The notes under the pieces: generated by a model | What the model was told of the DNA's origin: nothing | Seen by the model: the letters and a program-made list of their open reading frames with translations, nothing else | Databases searched by the model: none | Shown here: positions 8,360-16,147 of the stretch, one piece after another | Position numbering within the stretch: the first letter of the stretch is position 1 | How the letters are laid out: each line of letters starts with the position of its first letter | From: Erysipelotrichaceae bacterium | Lineage (GTDB): Bacteria; Bacillota_I; Bacilli_A; Erysipelotrichales; Erysipelotrichaceae | Length of the DNA stretch: 64,000 nucleotides | Direction of reading: 5' to 3' | Assembly: GCA_031272515.1 (NCBI GenBank) | Contig: JAISTR010000009.1 | Location: 41,291-105,290, forward strand | Program-made: the position numbers and the translations under genes

Positions 8360-8452
8360 GGAGGAATACCCAAGTGGTTGAAGGGGCCGGTCTTGAAAAC
8401 CGGAAGGTCGGGTCACACTGGCGCCAGGGTTCGAATCCCTGTTCCTCCGCCA
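8360..8452 (+). tRNA. tRNA-Ser (TGA)
   Basis: Class II tRNA of 93 bases with a long variable arm, acceptor GGAGGAA/TTCCTCC, anticodon TGA and an encoded CCA. Confidence 0.95.
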
Positions 8453-8484
8453 TTTGCTTTAAGAAAATCGTATCATTCACTCAT

Positions 8485-8561
8485 CGCGGGGTAGAGCAGT
8501 CTGGAAGCTCGTCGGGCTCATAACCCGGAGGTCGTAGGTTCAAATCCTTCCCCCGCAACCA
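8485..8561 (+). tRNA. Initiator tRNA-fMet (CAT)
   Basis: Anticodon CAT with three consecutive G-C pairs in the anticodon stem (GGG/CCC) and a C1-A72 mismatch at the acceptor end, the two hallmarks of bacterial initiators. CCA encoded. Confidence 0.95.
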
Positions 8562-8562
8562 T

Positions 8563-8638
8563 GGTTCCGTAGCTCAGTAGGTAGAGCAGTGGACTGAAAA
8601 TCCATGTGTCGTTGGTTCAATTCCGACCGGAACCACCA
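8563..8638 (+). tRNA. tRNA-Phe (GAA)
   Basis: Acceptor GGTTCCG/CGGAACC, loop CTGAAAA with anticodon GAA, CCA encoded. It begins two bases after tRNA-fMet. Confidence 0.96.
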
Positions 8639-8650
8639 TGAAAAACTGAA

Positions 8651-8674
8651 GAGTCCTAATCAGGGCTTTTTTGT
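8651..8674 (+). terminator. Terminator of the tRNA cluster
   Basis: Stem AGTCCT/AGGGCT with loop AATC and a following T-run (TTTTTTG). Confidence 0.65.
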
Positions 8675-8728
8675 TTGTTTTCATAGCGCTGATAGGATAC
8701 ACTTTGAATAAAAGAAGGGGAGGAAAGC

Positions 8729-9022
8729 ATGATGAAAACCAAAGAGGAGTATTACGAACTGGTAAAAGAAAACCGGAGACTGGCAGCAGATCCGGCCGTT
8801 ACTAAGTGCCCATGTCCCCATACGCTATGCGAGTGGCACGGGTCATGCAAAGAGTGTGTCGCCCTGCACCGCTATCACAAGGATCACATTCCGGTTTGTC
8901 TGCAGCCGATGCTGGATGACAAAATCAGGGCTTTGGCCAGGGTGGCGGAAAGCAGTGTGTCAAAGAAGGAACCGACCCCGCTGGCCTACCGGCAATATGT
9001 CAAAGAGCAGGATGCAAAATAA
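8729..9022 (+). CDS. Small cysteine-rich protein of unknown function
   Basis: The 97-residue protein starts at the first of two ATGs after a GGGGAGG site. A cysteine/histidine block at about 27-58 reads CPCPHTLCEWHGSCKECVAL followed by HRYHKDHIPVC. It holds six cysteines and several histidines in a spacing that suggests a small zinc- or iron-binding module. The rest is charged and probably helical. I recall similar CEWHGxCxxCVxxH proteins as uncharacterised single-domain Bacillota proteins, and cannot name a function. It is flanked by the tRNA terminator and a convergent gene, so it is probably monocistronic. No signal peptide is seen. Confidence 0.7.
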   Translation: MMKTKEEYYELVKENRRLAADPAVTKCPCPHTLCEWHGSCKECVALHRYHKDHIPVCLQPMLDDKIRALARVAESSVSKKEPTPLAYRQYVKEQDAK

Positions 9023-9026
9023 AAAA

Positions 9027-9051
9027 AAGACCGCTGTATGTGGTCTTTCAC
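9027..9051 (+). terminator. Hairpin between convergent small genes
   Basis: Stem AAAGACC/GGTCTTT with a nine-base loop, placed between two convergent genes. The A-run and T-run flanks would suit either direction. Confidence 0.5.
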
Positions 9052-9058
9052 GCTAGTC

Positions 9059-9385
9059 TTATTCCTTGTCCTCCGGCTTTGGTCCGTGCGGGAAATCGCC
9101 TTTTTCCGGTTTCGGATGGTTCTTTTTGAATTCTTCGATTTCCTCTTCGCTCATTGCACTCCCGTCCTCTTTAACAAAGGGGTTGCCATGGGGTCCATGG
9201 GGATGATCGCCTTTTTCCGGTTTTGGATGGTTCTTCTTGAATTCTTCGATTTCCTCTTCGCTCATCGCACTCCCATCCTCTTTTACAAAGGGGTTGCCAT
9301 GGGGTCCGCCAAAGGGCGGCTTTTTTTCTTTGTTGGCATCATCACTACTTACTGCCTCTTGATTACAAATTTCGTCCGTATTCAT
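9059..9385 (-). CDS. Acidic/lysine-rich protein with two near-identical 37-residue repeats
   Basis: The ATG at 9385 is chosen because AGGAGG lies seven bases upstream; an in-frame ATG six codons earlier has no such site. The 108-residue product is very hydrophilic, without membrane segments or signal peptide. After about 25 residues it consists of two 37-residue copies containing GPHGNPFVKEDGSAMSEEEI and EEFKKNHPKPEKGD. The copies differ at one residue. Each has an acidic helix followed by a basic Pro/His segment. I do not recognise a family. The GPHGNPFV and FKKNHPKP cores may be a short binding motif, but there is no evidence for a partner. Confidence 0.65.
   Translation of the reverse strand: MNTDEICNQEAVSSDDANKEKKPPFGGPHGNPFVKEDGSAMSEEEIEEFKKNHPKPEKGDHPHGPHGNPFVKEDGSAMSEEEIEEFKKNHPKPEKGDFPHGPKPEDKE
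9095..9316. repeat. Tandem duplication, 111-bp unit, two copies
   Basis: The start of the repeated block (ATCGCCTTTTTCCGG) recurs 111 bases later, and the following sequence is nearly identical at the DNA level with a few third-position changes. This gives the 37-residue protein repeat and implies a fairly recent in-frame duplication. Confidence 0.85.
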
Positions 9386-9491
9386 ATCTTGCCTCCTGTT
9401 CATTTGGATTATACCAGCTGAATATTTTTTAAAGACAAAAAAGGCGGGATTGTCACATTCCTGCCTTGATTGCTACGAAATATTGCCATTT

Positions 9492-10157
9492 TCAGGATTG
9501 TTCACGGCTCTTTTTGATGATGGGGATGATGTCATTCAGACTCGCACACACCCTATAGGCCTTGGCTTTGATGTCATCGGTGGCAGGCAGGGTGTCGGGA
9601 ATCATGATGGTGATCGCCCCGGCGGATAGGCCGCCGTAGACGCCATTGTAGGAGTCCTCCAGAATCAGGCAGTTGGAAATCGGCACACCTATCATGTCAG
9701 CCGCCCGCAGAAAGATTTCCGGATTGGGTTTGGAATGGGTGACCATGTCCCCGGAGATGATATGGGTAAAGGGATTTTCAATCGGACACTTCTTGAAGCT
9801 TTCCAGAATACCGGTCATGGTGGTGGAGGAAGCCAGCACCATCGGAATCTTTTCTTTTTGTAAATAAGCCAACAGTTCTAAAAAGCCGGGCATCAGCTGG
9901 ATGCCGTATTGTTCGCTTTCCTTATAAAAGGTGTCGAGCTGCCACTGGTTGACTCTGTCCGCCATTTCCCTGGAGCCGCAGATTTCGGTAAATACCCGGC
10001 TGGCATCGGCATCATTGGCTCCCAATAACAGGGGAACCAAATCCCAGTTCACCGCAAAGCCGAACTGTTCTTCCACTTTGTGCCAAGAGTCCAGAAACCA
10101 GTGCTCGGTATTGAGCACCACCCCATCCATATCAAAAATCACGCCTTCGATCTTCAT
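9492..10157 (-). CDS. HAD-superfamily hydrolase, beta-phosphoglucomutase/phosphatase-like
   Basis: The 221-residue protein shows the HAD subfamily IA pattern. Motif I is DMDGVVLNTE near residues 9-18 with the catalytic Asp pair, motif II is the serine in VLASST, motif III a lysine in HSKPNPEIF and motif IV LEDSYNGVYGG. A helical cap lies between motif I and II (about 20-85). The K.P.PEIF and EDSxxG patterns are shared by sugar-phosphate phosphatases and phosphomutases. The substrate is not inferable. It stands alone on the minus strand. Confidence 0.85.
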   Translation of the reverse strand: MKIEGVIFDMDGVVLNTEHWFLDSWHKVEEQFGFAVNWDLVPLLLGANDADASRVFTEICGSREMADRVNQWQLDTFYKESEQYGIQLMPGFLELLAYLQKEKIPMVLASSTTMTGILESFKKCPIENPFTHIISGDMVTHSKPNPEIFLRAADMIGVPISNCLILEDSYNGVYGGLSAGAITIMIPDTLPATDDIKAKAYRVCASLNDIIPIIKKSREQS

Positions 10158-10291
10158 AGTCTACCTCACTTACCAGAACGATTATACGCTTTTTGGTAAT
10201 ATCCGACAATCCAGGGCTTCTTGTTAATTTTTGCCATCGCCCTGTCAGTGCTTGCGCCCGGTGCTATAATGGAAACAGTTTTGGAGGTCTT

Positions 10292-10837
10292 ATGAATGAT
10301 TCTGTGACTTTATTCCTGATCTTCTTTCGCATCGGAGCCTTCACCTTCGGTGGCGGCTATTCGATGCTGCCGATTTTGCAGCGGGAGCTGGTGGATAGCC
10401 GGCACTGGCTCAAGGAAGAGGAGATCATGGATTTCTATGCAGTCGGGCAATGTCTGCCCGGATTGATTGCGGTCAACACCTCGTTATTTATCGGCTATCA
10501 CTTAAAGAAGCTCAAAGGCGCACTGATTGCCGTGTTTGGTTTTGTGCTGCCTTCGGTGATTGTGATTTTGGTGATTGCCGTATTCTTAAGCAACTTTATG
10601 CACTATCCCCAGGTCAAGCAGGCGTTTGCGGGTATCCGGGTTGCGGTCTGTGCCCTGGTTGCCAATACCCTGATATCGATGTTTAAGAAGGGCATCGTCG
10701 ACTGGTTTACGGCGGTGTTATTTGCGGGGGCACTGGCAGTGCTGTTATTCACTGATGTATCACCGATTTGGATCGTCTTAACTGCGGGTATCAGTGCCCT
10801 GGCTTATAAACAAATTGGTTCAGCGAGGCAATCATGA
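10292..10837 (+). CDS. Chromate transporter family protein, first half-subunit
   Basis: The 181-residue membrane protein starts at ATG 10292 after TTGGAGG; a promoter-like TATAAT lies about 25 bases upstream. FFRIGAFTFGGGYSMLP near the N-terminus and GQCLPGLIAVNTSLFIGY are the CHR-domain signatures. Single-CHR proteins work as pairs, and the next gene encodes the partner with a four-base ATGA overlap. Despite the family name, many members are not proven chromate exporters, so the true substrate is open. Confidence 0.88.
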   Translation: MNDSVTLFLIFFRIGAFTFGGGYSMLPILQRELVDSRHWLKEEEIMDFYAVGQCLPGLIAVNTSLFIGYHLKKLKGALIAVFGFVLPSVIVILVIAVFLSNFMHYPQVKQAFAGIRVAVCALVANTLISMFKKGIVDWFTAVLFAGALAVLLFTDVSPIWIVLTAGISALAYKQIGSARQS

Positions 10838-11388
10838 ATATCTTAATCACTCTGTTTCTGGAGTTCTTTAAAATCGGTCTGTTTTCGGTCGGGGGTGGAT
10901 TGGCGACTCTTCCCTATCTGGCGGAGCTCACTGAAAAGTACACCTGGTTTACAATGAGCGAGCTGATTGATATGGTGGCAATCTCGGAGAGCACACCGGG
11001 GGCTATCGGCATCAACATGGCAACCTTCGTCGGCTACCGTACAGCGGGGATTGCCGGGGGAATTCTGGCCTCGGTGGCCATCGTTGCGCCCGCAATACTC
11101 ATCGTCGTACTGATTGCCCGGATGCTGGAGAAATTCCGCAACAACAAGTATGTGGAATTTGTCTTCTATGGCTTAAGGGCGGCGGTTGCGGCCCTGGTCT
11201 TATCAGCCGGCTGGTCGATTGCGAAGATCACCCTGTTTCATTTGGAAAACCCGGCACTTATAGAGCGCTTCAACTGGCCGGCCTTGGCTTTGTTTTTGTT
11301 GGTATTTGTTTTAATCCGCAAGTACAAGAAACATCCGATTGTCTACCTGGCGGCTTGTGCGGTCGTGGGCTTGGTCATTCCGTTTTAG
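10834..11388 (+). CDS. Chromate transporter family protein, second half-subunit
   Basis: The 184-residue membrane protein carries the second copy of the CHR signatures, FFKIGLFSVGGGLATLPYL and SESTPGAIGINMATFVGY. It overlaps the upstream subunit by ATGA, which implies coupled translation and 1:1 assembly. In other organisms the two halves are fused into a single protein of about 400 residues. The C-terminus has two further hydrophobic segments. Confidence 0.88.
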   Translation: MNILITLFLEFFKIGLFSVGGGLATLPYLAELTEKYTWFTMSELIDMVAISESTPGAIGINMATFVGYRTAGIAGGILASVAIVAPAILIVVLIARMLEKFRNNKYVEFVFYGLRAAVAALVLSAGWSIAKITLFHLENPALIERFNWPALALFLLVFVLIRKYKKHPIVYLAACAVVGLVIPF

Positions 11389-11413
11389 GTTATACAAGAA
11401 AGGGGAGGTAATT

Positions 11414-11905
11414 ATGAAGCTGTACATGAAACAAAAAGTGTTTTCCTGGCGGGACAAGTTTTCGATTTTTGATGAGCAGGGGGCAGAGCGCTGGGCTGCC
11501 AAGGGGGAGATCCTCACGATTGGCCGCAAGCTTCACATTTATGATTTGTTGGGGAATGAGGCCGCCTTTATCCACCAGAAGGTATTGACCTTTCTGCCCC
11601 GTTATTTTATTGATATCAAAGATAAGACCTACACGATGGTGAAGGAGCTGACCCTATTGAAACCGCGCTTTCGCATTGAGGGAACCAACTGGAAGGCCAG
11701 CGGTGACTTTCTGGCCCATGAATACCGGATTGATGATGATGTGGAATGCATCATGTCGATATCCAAACGCTGGATCAGTTTCGGGGACAGCTATGAGCTG
11801 AATATCGAAAAGGATCAAAATGAACTTTTGGCACTGTGCGTGGCTTTGACGATTGACTGCATGAATGCGGATGCGGACAATGCCAACAATGCCGGAAGTG
11901 AATAA
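11414..11905 (+). CDS. LURP-one-related / Tubby-like C-terminal fold protein
   Basis: The 163-residue soluble protein starts after GGGGAGG, 25 bases behind the chromate transporter pair. MKLYMKQKVFSWRDKFSIFDEQG, taken in parts, is the opening of YxjI/LURP-one proteins, with alternating beta strands such as LHIYDLLGN and KPRFRIEG. The family adopts a twelve-stranded Tubby-like barrel around a central helix and in other cases binds lipids; the role in bacteria is not settled. A hairpin terminator follows. Co-location with the transporter may only be positional. Confidence 0.78.
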   Translation: MKLYMKQKVFSWRDKFSIFDEQGAERWAAKGEILTIGRKLHIYDLLGNEAAFIHQKVLTFLPRYFIDIKDKTYTMVKELTLLKPRFRIEGTNWKASGDFLAHEYRIDDDVECIMSISKRWISFGDSYELNIEKDQNELLALCVALTIDCMNADADNANNAGSE

Positions 11906-11911
11906 GCGGAC

Positions 11912-11942
11912 AAAAAAACCTGGTTTTCCGGTTTGATTTTTC
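11912..11942 (+). terminator. Terminator after the LURP-one-like gene
   Basis: Stem AAACC(TGG)/(CC)GGTTT with loop TTTT, followed by GATTTTTC. Confidence 0.5.
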
Positions 11943-12014
11943 ACCGGGAAAACTTATTCCTTGCGATTTTTAACCTCCATAAAATAAAATGGGTTCATAA
12001 AGGAGGGCATCACT

Positions 12015-12407
12015 ATGGATGAAGTGTTAGCTTATTTGAAAAAAATCGGTACCTATTATCTGGCTACCAGTGAAGGGGACCAGCCGCGGGTACGGCCGTT
12101 TGGCACCGCCACCGTCTTTGAGGGAAAGCTCTATATTCAAACCGGGGCCAATAAACCCGTCTTCCAACAAATATTGAAGAACCCGAAGATTGAGATCTGC
12201 GGCTATGACGGGGAATCCTGGCTGCGCATTGAAGCGGAAGCGGTGGATGATTCGCGCATGGAAGCCAAGGAAGCATTGTTTGCGGAATATCCGGAACTCC
12301 TTAGCCTCTATGACATTCATGATGACAACACCAAGGTTCTCTATCTGAAAAATGCGACCGCAAGCTTCTGCACCTATACGGCTGCACCGCGCATCGTAAA
12401 ATTCTAA
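12015..12407 (+). CDS. Pyridoxamine 5'-phosphate oxidase-like flavin-binding protein
   Basis: The 130-residue protein matches the small PNPOx-like split-barrel family. YLATSEGDQPRVRPFGTA is the usual FMN-contacting strand region, followed by KLYIQTGANKPVF. A strong AGGAGG precedes the ATG. These single-domain proteins bind FMN, F420 or haem and often act as general stress or reductase proteins; true PNPOx enzymes are longer. A hairpin terminator follows directly, so it is a one-gene unit. The natural substrate is unknown. Confidence 0.82.
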   Translation: MDEVLAYLKKIGTYYLATSEGDQPRVRPFGTATVFEGKLYIQTGANKPVFQQILKNPKIEICGYDGESWLRIEAEAVDDSRMEAKEALFAEYPELLSLYDIHDDNTKVLYLKNATASFCTYTAAPRIVKF

Positions 12408-12417
12408 AACAACGAAA

Positions 12418-12447
12418 AAAAATCGCCGTCAGGCGATTTTGTTTTTG
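12418..12447 (+). terminator. Terminator after the PNPOx-like gene
   Basis: Stem AATCGCC/GGCGATT with tetraloop GTCA and a T-rich tail (TTGTTTTT). Confidence 0.85.
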
Positions 12448-12450
12448 ACA

Positions 12451-12524
12451 TGGCAGGGGTAGAGGGGATCGAACCCCCATCAACGGTTTTGGAGACCGCC
12501 GCACTACCATTGTACTATACCCCT
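12451..12524 (-). tRNA. tRNA-Trp (CCA)
   Basis: On the minus strand: acceptor AGGGGTA paired with TACCCCT, anticodon loop CTCCAAA (CCA), T-loop GTTCGATCC and an encoded CCA end; 74 bases. Confidence 0.95.
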
Positions 12525-12610
12525 GTGTGCCTGATTATGATAACATATCCGCACCTGCTTGACAATTGTTTTTGGTGTAGAATAGGGCTGTATGATGTGG
12601 GGGTGATTTT

Positions 12611-13096
12611 GTGGAAAACCAACAGAATATAGTGGTACGCCAAGCCCAAAGCTCTGATGTACCGGTGATCCTGGACTTCATTTTACAATTGGCAGCGTAC
12701 GAAAAACTGGAAGACCAGGTGAGGGCTACGCCTGAGAAACTATTGGAGTCCCTGTTTGAAAGGAAACAAGCTTATTGTCTTTTGGCCTATCTTTCTGATA
12801 AGCCGGTAGGCTTCGCTTTGTACTTTTATAATTACTCAACCTTTTTGGCACAGGCCAATCTCTATCTGGAGGACCTGTTTGTTTTAGAGGACTACCGTCA
12901 TCGGGGTGTTGGCAAAAAACTGTTTCAAGCCCTTTGCGAAGCCGCTTATCAGCTGGGGGCGAAGCGTCTGGATTTTTCCTGCTTACGATGGAATAAATCC
13001 GCTTTGGATTTCTACAGTGGCATCGGGGCACTACCGATGTCGGACTGGGTTACCCTGAGAATGGATGAGGACGCCATCAAGCGTTTGGGGTCATAG
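12611..13096 (+). CDS. GNAT family N-acetyltransferase
   Basis: The 161-residue protein starts at GTG 12611 behind a GGGGGTG site. The acetyl-CoA pyrophosphate loop appears as DYRHRGVGKKLFQAL at about 97-111, with LEDLFVLEDYR before it and SCLRWNKSALDFYSGIGA after it. This layout, with LEDL upstream and WN..A..FY downstream, is typical of spermidine/diamine N1-acetyltransferase-like GNATs, so a polyamine is a reasonable but unproven substrate. The next gene starts five bases after the stop, so the two are probably cotranscribed. Confidence 0.85.
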   Translation: MENQQNIVVRQAQSSDVPVILDFILQLAAYEKLEDQVRATPEKLLESLFERKQAYCLLAYLSDKPVGFALYFYNYSTFLAQANLYLEDLFVLEDYRHRGVGKKLFQALCEAAYQLGAKRLDFSCLRWNKSALDFYSGIGALPMSDWVTLRMDEDAIKRLGS

Positions 13097-13101
13097 GCAC
13101 C

Positions 13102-13836
13102 ATGCAGAGAGTAAACAAAGTCCTGATTTGTGTACTGCTGCTTTTGGGCTTGGCTGGCTGTCAAAAACCCAAGACCGTAAGTGATTTGGCTTTATCCAAT
13201 AACCCGGCAATCACCAGTGCCAAGGATGTCGCAGCGTATTGTGAAGTGGTATTACAGTTTACCGTGCTCGACAACCTGAGTATGGCCAATTCCATTGTTT
13301 CCCGGCTCAATAACGGCATTGTCACAAAGGCTTATTCCTTTCGCAAGGTGAAGGTTCTCAAGAGCAGTGACAGTGATCTTTTCGACAGGGTCGTGGTGTA
13401 CTTTCCGGAGGCGCTGGATGAAGAGAACCGCATCTTTGTAAATGGGATACAGCCGGTAATCAAAGATGAAACCTATCTGGGCTGCTTTTCTTACAGCAGT
13501 GAGCTGATGGGCTTTGTTTTACTGGATTCTCCGCTTGCCCGCTTTTCGCTTTCGGCTAACTGCGAAGAACTGGAGCCGCAACAATCGCTGGCCTTGCTGT
13601 TTATGCTTTTGCACTTTGCGGATGATCTGCCGGCTGATTTTTCTTTGACGGCCTTAGCGCAAAGCGAGCAGAAAGACAAAGGAGATGTGCTTTCGCAAAT
13701 GCAGGAATACAGGATCACTGGATACGACCAAACGTATACAATCCTGTATTCCTATAACGCCGCAACGGATCTGGAATACTTCAGCTTCGCCAGCTATGAC
13801 GGCATGGTACAGGGAAGATTGTTTTCATCAGAGTGA
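13102..13836 (+). CDS. Lipoprotein of unknown function
   Basis: The 244-residue protein has a lipoprotein signal peptide: basic start, hydrophobic core and lipobox LGLAGC, with the modified cysteine near residue 20. The mature part is mixed alpha/beta with no motif I recognise. It is likely anchored on the outer face of the membrane. It follows the acetyltransferase gene by five bases. It does not share the family features of the lipoprotein cluster at 24-28 kb. Function unknown. Confidence 0.72.
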   Translation: MQRVNKVLICVLLLLGLAGCQKPKTVSDLALSNNPAITSAKDVAAYCEVVLQFTVLDNLSMANSIVSRLNNGIVTKAYSFRKVKVLKSSDSDLFDRVVVYFPEALDEENRIFVNGIQPVIKDETYLGCFSYSSELMGFVLLDSPLARFSLSANCEELEPQQSLALLFMLLHFADDLPADFSLTALAQSEQKDKGDVLSQMQEYRITGYDQTYTILYSYNAATDLEYFSFASYDGMVQGRLFSSE

Positions 13837-13992
13837 ATTTATTAAGAATGGTGGATTTAACTAAAATTAGATTTTTTTCAGTGAAAATATCACCATTTCG
13901 CTTGCCATAAATGGGTTTTTCTTGTATTGTTTAAATAGATTTCCCTTTTTATTTTCTCCAAAATAATAAGAAGGGTCTGCAGGGAGGGTTTG

Positions 13993-16089
13993 ATGAAACT
14001 GGGGTTTAGACAACGGCGGGGAAACTGCACGATTATTTTGCTTGTTTTTGTCCTGCTTTTCAGTGTAGCCTCCTGTAATAAAAAAGTACCCCGGTATGAA
14101 GTCCCCGACTTTACCAGCCAGACCGTGCAGGACGCCCGGCTCTGGGCGGATGAGCGGGACATTCAAATCGCCATCAAATACGAGTATCACGAGTCTGCGC
14201 CGGTCAATACGGTACTGGCCCAGAACCTCGACCCCATGCAAACTGTCAGCACCGCCAATACCATCATTCTGGTGGTATCCAAAGGACCGCAACCGGTCAT
14301 AAATGAAGATGAGGAAGAGGCGGAAACGGTTTTGATTCTGCCGGACTTCGTCGGTTTGAATATTCTCGATGTCAAAAGCTGGCTGAGCAGTGAGAACCAG
14401 CAGCTGAATGTCAATGAAGTCTATATCTATCACAACACCATTGCCAAGGGTTTTATTATTGCGACCAAGCCGGCCGCCGGTACCATTCTCAATACCGATA
14501 CCCTGACCCTGACGATTTCCTTGGGACAGCCGCGCCTGGATGATTTCAGTGCGAGTGACTACAGTCTTTTGGAAAGTCAGCTCAAGATATTCAATGACAA
14601 TGGTGCCAATATCAATGAATCTTTGAGTTATGTTTATAACAGCACCGTCCCTGCCGGAAAGGTCATCTCCCAGAGCGTCTTTGGCATCCTGCCGGTTAAT
14701 TCCAGCGTATCGGTTGTGGTCTCGCTGGGGCCCAAACCCAATGTGATTGTCAAGGAAGAGACCAAGGTCGATCAAACCACTTCGAGTGTCCCTGAGCCAG
14801 CGGTACTGCCGGACTTTGTGGGCAAGAGTTTAAGCGAAGCCAAAACCTGGCTCAATGAAAACAGCTATCAGCTGGAAATCAGCTATCTTTATAGCAGCCA
14901 GGCAAAAGATACCATCATCAGCCAGGGCGACATTCCCAATGACAGCACCGGCAAGAAGATTGGCTTGACGGTTTCCCTGGGTGAATACAAGGTCCCGGTT
15001 TTTGAGGGAACCCTGGAGAGCGCCAAACAGACCTTGAGTCAGGTGGCTACCCAAGGCGTCACGATTGAGCTGGTTGTCAAGGAAGCTGCCAGCAACAGCA
15101 TCCCGGCCGGCAAGCTGATCGGCAGCGTACAGCAGTATGATACCGCTACGCATACCCTGACCCTGACTGTCTCTTTGGGGCCGTCAGTGGACAGTGCCAG
15201 TCAGCTGATTCTTTCCTCCACCTACCTGGGCAACAATACCAAGATCAAGATTTTGGACAAGAGCACTGCGGAATCCTGGACGCCGGATGAAGGCAAAGGC
15301 CATCCGGTCTACATCGTAGGCGATGAAATTACCTTCCTGCGCTTGGTGAGCGAGAGTATAAGTAAAGGCGAGACTTTGATTAATGTGGAAATCAGTCAGT
15401 GGACCGGGGCCGGTCCGGACAACTTCAAGCCGCAGTTGAGCAAGGCCTTGAGCGCTTTGGATATGATCAGCGGCCGCAACTATTCGGTCAGCTACGCTTA
15501 TCTGCTCTCCCCGACCAATGAAAATATCGTGATTGTGAGCCTGAGTTTCTATTCTTTGGATTCACTGGATCATAATGCGGCTGTGAGTGCCGCCAAAGAA
15601 TATGTCAAGACCTTAAGCGGCAAAACGGATAAGGAAAAAATCATTGCCATCCACAATTACCTGGTAGCCAATACCCAATACGACATGTCCGCTTTGGAGG
15701 CGTGGGAAGCCAGCGGCGGCACCTCTGAGCAGGGGGCCCTGTACTGGAATGCCTCGAGTGCCTACTGGGCTTTGATTGAGCACAAGGCCATGTGCACCGG
15801 TTATGCCCAGGCCTTCTATCTGATGGCCAAAGAAGCCGGAATCCCGGCCCTGGTTGTCTATGGCAGCGGTCCGGACAGCACCCACACCTGGAATCTGGTG
15901 CGAATCGACGGTGTCTGGTATCAGGTCGATACCACCTTCGATGATCCGGTTCCGGATGTTGCCGGGCGGATTCTCGATACCTATCTGCTGCGTCCGGTCT
16001 CACAGGGAGCGTTCTCAAACCACTATTACAACAAGACCTTCACCCTGGATGAAATGATCCAGTACGGCGATAAACTGTTTGCCAAGTGA
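13993..16089 (+). CDS. Lipoprotein with five PASTA-like repeats and a transglutaminase-like domain
   Basis: The 698-residue product has a signal peptide ending in lipobox VASC (Cys 28). Five consecutive units of about 65 residues follow (roughly 37-99, 113-177, 181-245, 270-330 and 332-397). Each begins PDFVG/VPxF and ends in a VVSLGP-like strand, as PASTA domains do. The C-terminal third is a transglutaminase/protease-like domain with a Cys in HKAMCTGYAQAF (about 601), a His in THTWNLVRIDG (about 632) and an Asp in YQVDTTF (about 646), so the triad looks intact. PASTA domains bind muropeptides, so a cell-wall role (anchoring or cross-linking at the envelope) is a fair inference. ATG 13993 is preferred to the adjacent TTG because of its GGGAGGG spacing. 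Confidence 0.85.
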   Translation: MKLGFRQRRGNCTIILLVFVLLFSVASCNKKVPRYEVPDFTSQTVQDARLWADERDIQIAIKYEYHESAPVNTVLAQNLDPMQTVSTANTIILVVSKGPQPVINEDEEEAETVLILPDFVGLNILDVKSWLSSENQQLNVNEVYIYHNTIAKGFIIATKPAAGTILNTDTLTLTISLGQPRLDDFSASDYSLLESQLKIFNDNGANINESLSYVYNSTVPAGKVISQSVFGILPVNSSVSVVVSLGPKPNVIVKEETKVDQTTSSVPEPAVLPDFVGKSLSEAKTWLNENSYQLEISYLYSSQAKDTIISQGDIPNDSTGKKIGLTVSLGEYKVPVFEGTLESAKQTLSQVATQGVTIELVVKEAASNSIPAGKLIGSVQQYDTATHTLTLTVSLGPSVDSASQLILSSTYLGNNTKIKILDKSTAESWTPDEGKGHPVYIVGDEITFLRLVSESISKGETLINVEISQWTGAGPDNFKPQLSKALSALDMISGRNYSVSYAYLLSPTNENIVIVSLSFYSLDSLDHNAAVSAAKEYVKTLSGKTDKEKIIAIHNYLVANTQYDMSALEAWEASGGTSEQGALYWNASSAYWALIEHKAMCTGYAQAFYLMAKEAGIPALVVYGSGPDSTHTWNLVRIDGVWYQVDTTFDDPVPDVAGRILDTYLLRPVSQGAFSNHYYNKTFTLDEMIQYGDKLFAK

Positions 16090-16092
16090 TTA

Positions 16093-16115
16093 ATTCCCCC
16101 TGCAAGCGGGGGAGA
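16093..16115 (+). terminator. Hairpin after the PASTA/transglutaminase gene
   Basis: Stem CCCCC/GGGGG with loop TGCAAGC lies six bases after the stop. No clean T-run follows, so it may be an inefficient terminator or a 3' stabiliser. Confidence 0.45.
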
Positions 16116-16147
16116 TTGTGTGAAATTTTGTGATTTATGCCATTTTA

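Noticed and set aside
9038..9421. 127-codon frame on the plus strand across the repeat protein gene
   Set aside because: It is antisense to the repeat gene, has low-complexity repeated hydrophobic residues and no ribosome binding site.
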